Source of the DNA: Suillus spraguei | Taxonomy: Eukaryota > Basidiomycota > Agaricomycetes > Boletales > Suillaceae | Direction: 5' to 3' | Length of the DNA: 64,000 bases | Assembly: GCA_016800925.1 (NCBI GenBank) | Contig: JABCPU010000055.1 | Coordinates: forward strand, 186,001 to 250,000 | Part shown: positions 57,530 through 64,000 of the stretch, piece by piece | How the letters are laid out: each line of letters opens with the position of its first letter | Numbering within the stretch: position 1 is the first letter of the stretch | Notes under the pieces: model-generated | What the model saw: only the letters and a program-made list of their open reading frames with translations | Told to the model about the DNA's origin: nothing | The model's database searches: none | Translations under genes and position numbers: made by a program

Positions 57530-57860
57530 CATTTAGCAGCAGAGTGTTTCTTGCTCGTGTAATATCTGGATGACGGAAGTTCAGCAGGACTTAAATATAA
57601 CCAGCAGATGACAGGATGTCAAGGAGATGACTGGTGATTGAAAGTCAACAAGTTTCTGGGTCTTGCAATATCTAGTTTGGCATAGCTCGGACACAGCCAG
57701 CAGATGACATGACATTGAGCATCAAACCAGTTTCTGAGTCTCACAAGATCTAGATATTGGAATGTTAGCATGACTTAGATATAGCCAGCGTGTAGCGGAA
57801 AATTCAGTAGGATGATGACAGGTGAGTGTTAAGTCAGTTTCAGGAGTATGCGATATCTGG
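57530..57860. repeat. degenerate tandem repeat, period about 110 bp
   Basis: Three imperfect copies share CCAGCAGATGACA, GTCA(A)CAAGTTTCTG / CCAGTTTCTGAGTC and ATATCTGGA / ATCTAGATATTGGA words. Confidence 0.4.
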
Positions 57861-58529
57861 ACAATTTGATCTGGCGGTACATGACCCATCGGATGGACCT
57901 GTTTGCCGGTGTTGTGATATGATATGGCAAGCGCTTGCCATATCTAGATTTGGGACTTTTGGTGATGTCGCCCGTTACGTCACGTTGATGATGTGTCACC
58001 CAAAGACCTGGACAGGGAAAATACGACATAACCTCAGAGGTGGTAAATCCCTAGGTGACAGAGCAGTGGGAAGTACCCTTTTCAAGTTCTAATTCGACGT
58101 GGGAACACTGGCTAAATTGCAGTACTATTCCAACGACTGAATTATATGGTCCGCATGTCTGATTTCAATCTGAATACCATCATAATCGTGTCGGATTAGC
58201 ATCTGAATACGAAGCTAATATATGACTATATGCTCTCCTATGGATCTGGGCCCGCTCCCCGATGCTCCCCTTGTTCCTTGCCTCTCACCACCACGATATA
58301 CGGCTCCCATTTCGACATTCGAGAAGACAAGAAATGCGTGATATGGAAACAGTAAATACGCACCATCTAACAGCGCAATGACAAAAAAACGTGATTGAGT
58401 TGGTTTGGTCCATCGCAGAGAAACACATTCTGGAAGTGTCAAGGTCAAAAAAGAAAGTAAACATTTCAACAGACGACGTTACACACCGTATGAAAATGGG
58501 CCGTCGCCAAAGCACCACTAGCATTGAAA
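57861..58529. other. spacer, no gene recognised
   Basis: Contains GTCACGTTGATGATGTGTCACC (about 57980), which resembles the protease-upstream word at 62140-62160 and so may be another fragment of that duplicated region. Nothing else stands out. Confidence 0.35.
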
Positions 58530-59043
58530 TCACGCACTTCCTCGTTGTTGGACAGCGAGAGACTGACGAGCCGCCAGCATCAGGCAAGCGAGCCAAAAGA
58601 CGAGAACACGAGAATCAGCGCCAACTGAGAGCGGGACACAGCCAAAATATCGTTCGGCATCGAGCCAAAAGGCTAGAACACGCGCTCTCTGAAAGCAAGA
58701 CATGGCCAGAGCATCATCAGTATCAGGTAAGCAACCCAAAAGACAAGAACACATACTCTGAGAGCAGGACGCTACAAGAGCGCCATCAGGGTTGGGTATG
58801 AAGCGAGCCAAAAGATTGGAACACGCACTGGCTGGGAGCTTCGGCTCTCTCTTGCACAGGTTGACTGCCACCTGCTTCAATAAAGCAAAATATTTCCTTT
58901 TGTTCTCGCTACCTCTACTAAGACTGCTGCACGACAGCAAACACAAAGTTCATATGTAAAGTACAAAACACTTATTTGAGAAGAGTTCATATAAATCCGT
59001 ATGCTGTTTTGAATCTGGAAAACGATCATTCGACAATTTCATA
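58530..59043. repeat. 3' module copy behind protease C (inverted), with minisatellite
   Basis: Reverse complement of 19026-19439 extended by one or two more minisatellite units (AGCCAAAAGACAAGAACAC, CTGAGAGCAGGAC, CATCAGTATCAGGTAAGC), about four units of 65-70 bp. CpGs are retained here. Confidence 0.6.
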
Positions 59044-60552
59044 TTAGTTGGTAATGGCTTCACTGAACGGGGTTGCGGCAAAACCGACGAGGGAGTTGTC
59101 GCGATCGAACACAGTGTAGAAGCGCTGGATAAATGTGTGGCCCACAGTAAAGTCATCCCCTCGGCCAGAAGGCATGCCACTGTCAATAACGATGAGATAT
59201 ATGGCACGGGGAGCACCACCATCAAGCTTGTAGTTGAGAGAACGAGGCCATATTTGGGCGTTAGGGGTGAGACTGAACATTTGCTGTGCAAGATAGTGAA
59301 GAAGGGGTGACAGGGCTGATAGAATTTTGACGTACCCCCTCAATATGGAATTCTAAGTTTTGTAGGGCACTGTACCGGCGAGTGGTGATGCGGAGAAGAC
59401 CAGTCGGCGGATCGTAAGTACTGCCGGTTGCAGCCTTGTAGCTGATATAGGCATCTATCGAACGCTGATTAGACAATCATTACACACCGCTCTAAATACA
59501 CACCGGAGGCAATGTGAAGAAAGGTGGTGCCAGTATCGACGATACCAGCAGTGAAGCCCAAGATCTCCCTCGAGCCGTAGGTGATGCTCAGATTGATACC
59601 CCAAAAGCGCGATGCGGGAGGCATGGCGGTGATAGGACTGAAAAAACAGTTACTATCAGCCTGGATTGATATAGGAGCCGAGGTAGCTTACGTGTATAAA
59701 ACGGTACCAACGTACTTTGTACGGTCAGTTCCACCAAAGGTGAGCGTTCCGATTTCGCTGTCTGGTTCCGTAGTGACGGGCTGGAAAAAGATACCAACAA
59801 CGTGCCGACCAATCTTGCGTTGCTTATACAGGTAGTCAGTGAAAGTCGGAATCGTGCCTTCTAAGTCATGTGGCATAGTTCCGCGTGTCAAGTCTTCAGG
59901 TCCGATGCCAAAGATACCGTCTTCACCTGAATCGAAGCCATTCCAAATAAAAGCAACACCAAGTGGGAACCCGGTCACGGTGACCCCACCACCGAGAGTG
60001 ACGGTATCGTAGAAGATGGTTCCTATAGGTAATCATAGGTATTCAAGTTTCCAACGGATGGTATTGTTGTATTTCATACCTAAGAAGGAGCTCTGGGTGC
60101 CAGTATCCTGACCATGGCCATATTTTACCTTTATAAGCCGTTCAGAGTTGACGCTGGTGCCAGTTCTCACGTATGATTTCCCGGTGCCAACCCATGTGAT
60201 CGAGCTGCCGGTGTCGAGAACCAAGCTGTCTTCAACAATGCATTAGCAGACACATGTTTTCTCAATTTTGAACTGACAGGTTGTGGGAGGGTTGCCAATG
60301 CCAACTTGGACGCGGTAATCAAAAAAAACTTGTTTTTACAGGAATGCTGTTATCAGCACGTCGATCATGCATGTTGTAGCCCCTAAAGGCCGCCAGACGA
60401 GCTTTATCGTGCTGCAAGAAGTCGATAGTACCATTGGAGAAGTTCAGTCTCCTCGTAAGGGGGATGGTGACGAGTGAATTACGAACTTCAACAGGCGATC
60501 CTGTGATTGACAAAGCGAGGGAAAGAATTGACAAGGATGCAGCGAGGCACAT
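59044..60552 (-). pseudogene. A1 aspartic protease copy C, one frameshift
   Basis: All six exons and five introns of copies A and B are recognisable on the minus strand, from the ATG at 60552 (MCLAASLSILSLALSITGS, Arg2 changed to Cys) to TAA at 59044-59046. The DTGSS and DTGTT motifs are present. A run of eight T (60321-60328 as A on the plus strand) replaces the TTTTTTC of A and B, adding one base in exon 1 and ending the frame soon after SIPVKTSFF. A homopolymer of this kind is also a typical sequencing error, so loss of function is not certain. Otherwise the copy is closer to B (QSSFLG, LGGGV). Confidence 0.85.
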
Positions 60553-60588
60553 GGTGTACTGGAAAGTAATATCATAGTCAGTAGCCCA

Positions 60589-60595
60589 TTATATA
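60589..60595 (-). promoter_or_regulatory. TATA box of protease C
   Basis: TATATAA on the minus strand, 37 bp upstream of the copy C start, same position as in A and B. Confidence 0.55.
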
Positions 60596-61189
60596 CTTCA
60601 GGTTATGTGCCAGCGAATGCAATGATCGTGGCACGGAGGAAACATCTCCCTCGAAAAGCAATGATGAAGTAGTTTAGATCCGAGTGATCGCGGCTTTTGA
60701 TACTGGCAGGTGGCAGGAATTTACAATTTGCTTGTTTACCAATAGTTATTGACTTACCTCAGGTTCATTTCCATAGAGATCCTAGCCCGCATCATGTCGT
60801 TGCCCAGGTTAGTGTAGCAAGCGTCACTGAGAAGAATGTTTGCCCATTTAGTGCTGCCGCAGTTCGGTTCTGAACCTCGGTTCGAACCCGAACCTTTCCA
60901 AACTGGACGCATGGTCCGGTCCAAGGTTCGGGGTTCGGGCTGGTAGTGAATAGGTTCGAACCCGTTCGAACCTCTTTTTTGTAGGCTTCACACTTTTTAA
61001 AAAATATGCAAGTATTTACTAGGTGTCTATATTGTCGCATCAAAATGTCTAAATCTAACGTTGATTGCGGAAATCCGAATGTGCTTACAAATATTTGGGC
61101 CACTGCTGTGGCTTCCAAACAGTAAGTGCGCATTAAACTACACTTACTACTAGTATGGACAGCCAGACCACCATGCTCTACTTCGAAGG

Positions 61190-61690
61190 GTTCCACTTCT
61201 CAGAACCTTCCTGCACTCTTTTGGACTTGTCTAAACTCACCTGCATTCATTTATGCTTCCTTGTGCTCGTTTGGATTTGCCTGGACTTGCATGTTGCCTG
61301 CATTCATCTGCGCTTGCCTGCACTCTTTTGAACTTGCCTGCACTCGTTTGGACTTGCCTGGACTTGCCTGCATTCGTCTGTACTTCCCTGCACTCGTTTG
61401 GACCTGCATGCATTTGTCTGTGCTTGCCTATGCTCATTTGGACTCATATGGACTCGTCTGTATCCGTCTGGACTTGTCTGTATTCATCTGGACTCGTCTG
61501 TATTCGTCTGGACTTGTCTGTGCTTGCCTACCCTCATTTGGACTCACATAGACTCGTCTGTATTTGTCTGCTTGCCTGCACTCGTTTGAACTTGTCTGGG
61601 CCCCTCGTTTGAACTTGTCTGGGCCCCTCGTTTGAACTTGTCTGGGCCCCTCGTTTGAACTTGCCTCTGCTTATCTGCTTGTGTCTGCTC
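61190..61690. repeat. short minisatellite inside the hAT element
   Basis: About twenty degenerate units of 20-25 bp (CTGCACTCGTTTGGACTTGC, TGTATTCGTCTGGACTTGTC), followed by three copies of a 27 bp unit containing TCTGGGCCCCTCGTTTGAAC (about 61590-61665). The open frames through it arise from the repeat. Confidence 0.75.
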
Positions 61691-61752
61691 TCGCCTGTAC
61701 CTCCGCTCCTCTCATTCTGGCGCCTTCAGGTATCGTTCTCATATGTTCAAGC

Positions 61753-61859
61753 CACGTCAGCATTTGCTGACGTGCGCTGGGCATATGTGTTAAACACTGG
61801 CAAAGGGCTCCCTCTGTCGTCCCGTACTCGTCTGAGCCACGTCAGCAGTTGCTGACGTG
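61753..61859. repeat. pair of CACGTCAGCA..TGCTGACGTG palindromes
   Basis: Two nearly identical 22 bp palindromes, 61753-61774 and 61838-61859, each contain TGACGTG/CACGTCA, a CRE/bZIP-like core. They lie inside the hAT element. Confidence 0.5.
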
Positions 61860-62125
61860 CACTGGGCGTTTGCGCATGGCATTCGTGGTGTTGGGAATAG
61901 CGTGGTGGAGCTCTCATGGTCTTGAGAGACCTCTGCAACAAAATTGGCAGCCCATCGTCTGCAAGCTTAGTCGAACCTGGTTCGAACGCGAACCGGACCT
62001 CCCGAACGCGTTCAGAGACGTTCGGTCCAGGGTTCGACCAAATGTCTGAACCGAACCATAGGTTCGGTTTGGCGTTCCAAAAATTTGCCACAAGAACCGG
62101 ACCGAACCGGACTTCGGCAGCACTA

Positions 62126-62413
62126 TGCCCATTATGTCATGTTGATGATGTGTCACTTGGAGTTGTGTAGTGCACCTGCCAATCTGAAAAGCTGATTGGT
62201 CGAAGTGTGCTCTGACTCTGCTTTAAAGCAGCTTGTTTTGGCCTAGCCCAGGTTTGTGTTTGTAAACATACATTTTTGGTTACATTTGGACCCTGAGCTT
62301 GTTATATCCAAAAAAATATGCAAAGATCCTGCCATAATGTGTGATTATCAACTTATCATTTGTATCGGAAGTGTTATCAGTATGATAATCTATTATCTAC
62401 AGTACTAGTACTC
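62126..62413. other. outer remainder of the copy C upstream region, then unique DNA
   Basis: 62126-62175 continues the duplicated protease upstream sequence (reverse of the ATCATCAACATGAC word at 16000 and 20018). The rest is AT-rich without features. Confidence 0.5.
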
Positions 62414-63773
62414 TGTTATGGCCACACCAAACTGGATGCTGCTAAGAAGTTCCAGCTTGGCATGGGGGTGTACTGGAGGGTCAGAACTAATTCAAGGGGA
62501 CTTGGCCTCAGCTCATGCGCTGTGCCCCTTATATGAGTATGTGCCCCTAATTTCATATGAAGTCCAAGGGGGAGTTCTGGTGAAGTCCAGAGGGGAACTC
62601 CAGAGGAACTCTAGGACTAGACTGCTCAGAAGAGCACTGACAGACTACTGGAGGAGCGTGGGAAACATGTTGGAACTATTTCCAGAGGAACAGGGAACAA
62701 GGGTAAGACTACTGGGACGAGTCCCAAGTAGAATGGAACAGAGGATGGACTGCCAGACAAAGTCCAGGGCAGGATAGGAGCAAAGCTCCAGAGGGAAAGA
62801 TGATCCACAGGAGGTAAAGGATAGGATAGGATATGACTGGAGGTCCGGAGATAGAAGGTCTGGAGGATGAGGAGCAGAGGAGCAGAGGAGCAGAGGAGCG
62901 GAGCTCCGTGGATCAAGGGGGAAGTATTGCCCTACTGTAGAGGAGTAGGTCCAGAGATTACATAATGAGAGTATAGACTGCTATGGATGAAGTCCGGAGT
63001 AGAAACAGACAGAGGAAGACTACCATAGGTAGAGCCAGAGGAGAACAGGGTCAGAGACAGGAGTCGGACAAAGTCCGAAAGGCATAATATAACAAAGGGT
63101 CAAATGTCCGGCCTAGGGAATACTCCCATAGGCCTGAACCGGAGGCTTACAAGGGCCAGAGCCCAAGTGCGAGAACAGAACAGAGTTATATTGACATGAG
63201 GAGTATAGGAAGCAGAAGGAAACAATTAACAAGAAATGTTAATGGAGAAATGTTAATATTCAGACTGAGGTCTGCTAGAGTACAAGTCCGAGTTTATATA
63301 CTGTAGGTAGCATAACAGAAGATCAGTAAGCATATTCCAATGCTATGTATGAACCATGTGGAAACATATTGCTAAGTACAATGGAACATAACTAAATGAG
63401 CTTGGAGATGAGATATGTATGGAATAGATTATCAAGATGGAGACAGAGGTAACCGAGAGCCTGAGACAAGGACATACCCTAAATGGGGTAATGCGCGTGG
63501 TGCGGGAATATGTCCGGAGATGAACACAGGGAGATCCGGAGGTCCGGGGATCCAGGATCTAGATAGGACATGGACGAGGATCAGATGTGGTGGGGATGTC
63601 CCGGATATCAGAGGGGGGAAAGTCCGGACATAGTGGTGGGTGAGACTGTGCTCAGGGTGGACTAGGATGTGCGTAGGGTTAGCAGGCTAGCTACAGAGAT
63701 CCAGAGGTATGGAGATGTGGAGATTAGGTCAGGAGTCATAGTAGAGATGGGGTGTGAAGTATGGTATATGACA
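62414..63773 (+). mobile_element. solo LTR, 1360 bp, with 5 bp target duplication TACTC
   Basis: Begins TGTTATGGCC and ends GGTATATGACA. The perfect direct repeat TACTC flanks it (62409-62413 and 63774-63778). No internal retroelement sequence is present on either side. This is the most complete copy of the family also seen at 28425-29081, 32293-33018 and 48904-50295 and, as short ends, within the satellites. The long length and TG..CA ends fit a Ty3/gypsy-type LTR, though no coding region proves the class. Confidence 0.85.
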
Positions 63774-64000
63774 TACTCCAACTCCCTCTTCCGCTATGTC
63801 ACGCATTTGTGATGGTCCAACTTCAAGTGTATCATGTTTGAAACTCTCCAAGGCAATTTTGTCTTCTCCTTTGAGGGCATTGAGGGCATCAAGGATCTCG
63901 ATGAACTTGTTGTGATGCGTAAGACCCATGAAGGAGTCAACTGTTGGGTGAGTCATCCGTTGTTCCATCAACATGCAGTGCGTAGCTGCCCCAGAAAGTG
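63774..64000 (-). other. partial gene running off the window, family not recognised
   Basis: Open on the minus strand from the window edge: GAATHCMLMEQRMTHPTVDS, GLTHHNKFIEILDALNALKG and KIALESFKHDTLEVGPSQMR, ending shortly after EEGVGV where the solo LTR was inserted. Without the LTR the frame would stop within a few codons. Probably a transposon-associated protein C-terminus. Confidence 0.4.

Larger units (their letters stand above)
60849..62125. mobile_element. hAT-type DNA transposon, non-autonomous, 1277 bp, 8 bp target duplication
   Basis: The termini TAGTGCTGCCGCAGTTCGG (left) and CCGGACTTCGGCAGCACTA (right) are imperfect inverted repeats. They are flanked by the perfect 8 bp direct repeat TGCCCATT (60841-60848 and 62126-62133), the hallmark of hAT insertion. 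Removing the element rejoins the protease upstream sequence known from copies A and B (AATGGGCAAAC in reverse). Subterminal regions are rich in GGTTCGAACC palindromes. A possible first transposase exon lies at 61044-61121 (MSKSNVDCGNPNVLTNIWAT, ending at a GTAAGT donor); no further transposase is present. Confidence 0.92.

Noticed and set aside
58391..58801. 136-codon frame at the 3' side of protease C
   Set aside because: Most of it is the antisense of the 3' module minisatellite, and copies A and B do not keep it open.
61126..61612. Cys/Leu-rich open frames on both strands
   Set aside because: They translate a 20-25 bp minisatellite; peptides are periodic in every frame.
60840..62100. GGTTCGAA words resembling tRNA T-arms
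   Set aside because: They are subterminal palindromes of the hAT element; no cloverleaf or A box is present.

Overview
The window looks like nuclear DNA of a filamentous basidiomycete, most likely an agaricomycete. Nearly every gene that can be reconstructed is cut by spliceosomal introns of about 48 to 60 nt with GT..AG ends. The gene families (VPS28, a HUA1-like protein, fumarase, family-2 O-methyltransferase, secreted A1 aspartic proteases, KDZ transposase) fit that group. No rRNA, tRNA or CRISPR array was recognised.

Region 1 (1 to about 14.5 kb) is gene-dense. In order it holds a MYND zinc-finger gene (minus), VPS28 (plus), a decayed open region, a HUA1-like gene (plus), fumarate hydratase (minus), a Ser/Pro-rich gene (plus), an unrecognised gene (plus) and an O-methyltransferase gene (plus). 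VPS28 and MYND read through cleanly. The HUA1-like, fumarase, O-methyltransferase and unrecognised genes need several single-base corrections, mostly missing bases. This is either long-read indel error or real decay.

Region 2 (about 14.3 to 24.3 kb) is a tandem duplication. The unit is [3' end of the O-methyltransferase gene, spacer, A1 aspartic protease gene, 3' module]. Two intact 415-residue proteases (A and B) lie in two units, followed by a third O-methyltransferase tail that has lost almost all its CpGs. A third protease copy (C, frameshifted) lies inverted at 59 to 60.6 kb. Each unit carries its own insertions: two nested MITE-like elements upstream of A, a 1.07 kb insert and a 393 bp MITE downstream of B, and a hAT element with an 8 bp target duplication upstream of C.

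Region 3 (about 24 to 54 kb) is transposon-dominated and CpG-poor. It contains a broken KDZ transposase, then two candidate very large composite elements (about 27.9 to 36.8 kb and 37.4 to 53.9 kb) whose ends are inverted arrays of a GGTGGGCC minisatellite. Inside them are arrays of a ~172 bp satellite and of a second GTGCCGAACC-type satellite, a duplicated 1.18 kb inverted-repeat block, LTR-like fragments, and broken multi-exon genes on both strands.

Region 4 (about 54 to 64 kb) holds an intact three-exon gene of unknown function, a broken transposon-associated gene, protease copy C, the hAT element, and a 1360 bp solo LTR with a perfect TACTC target duplication.
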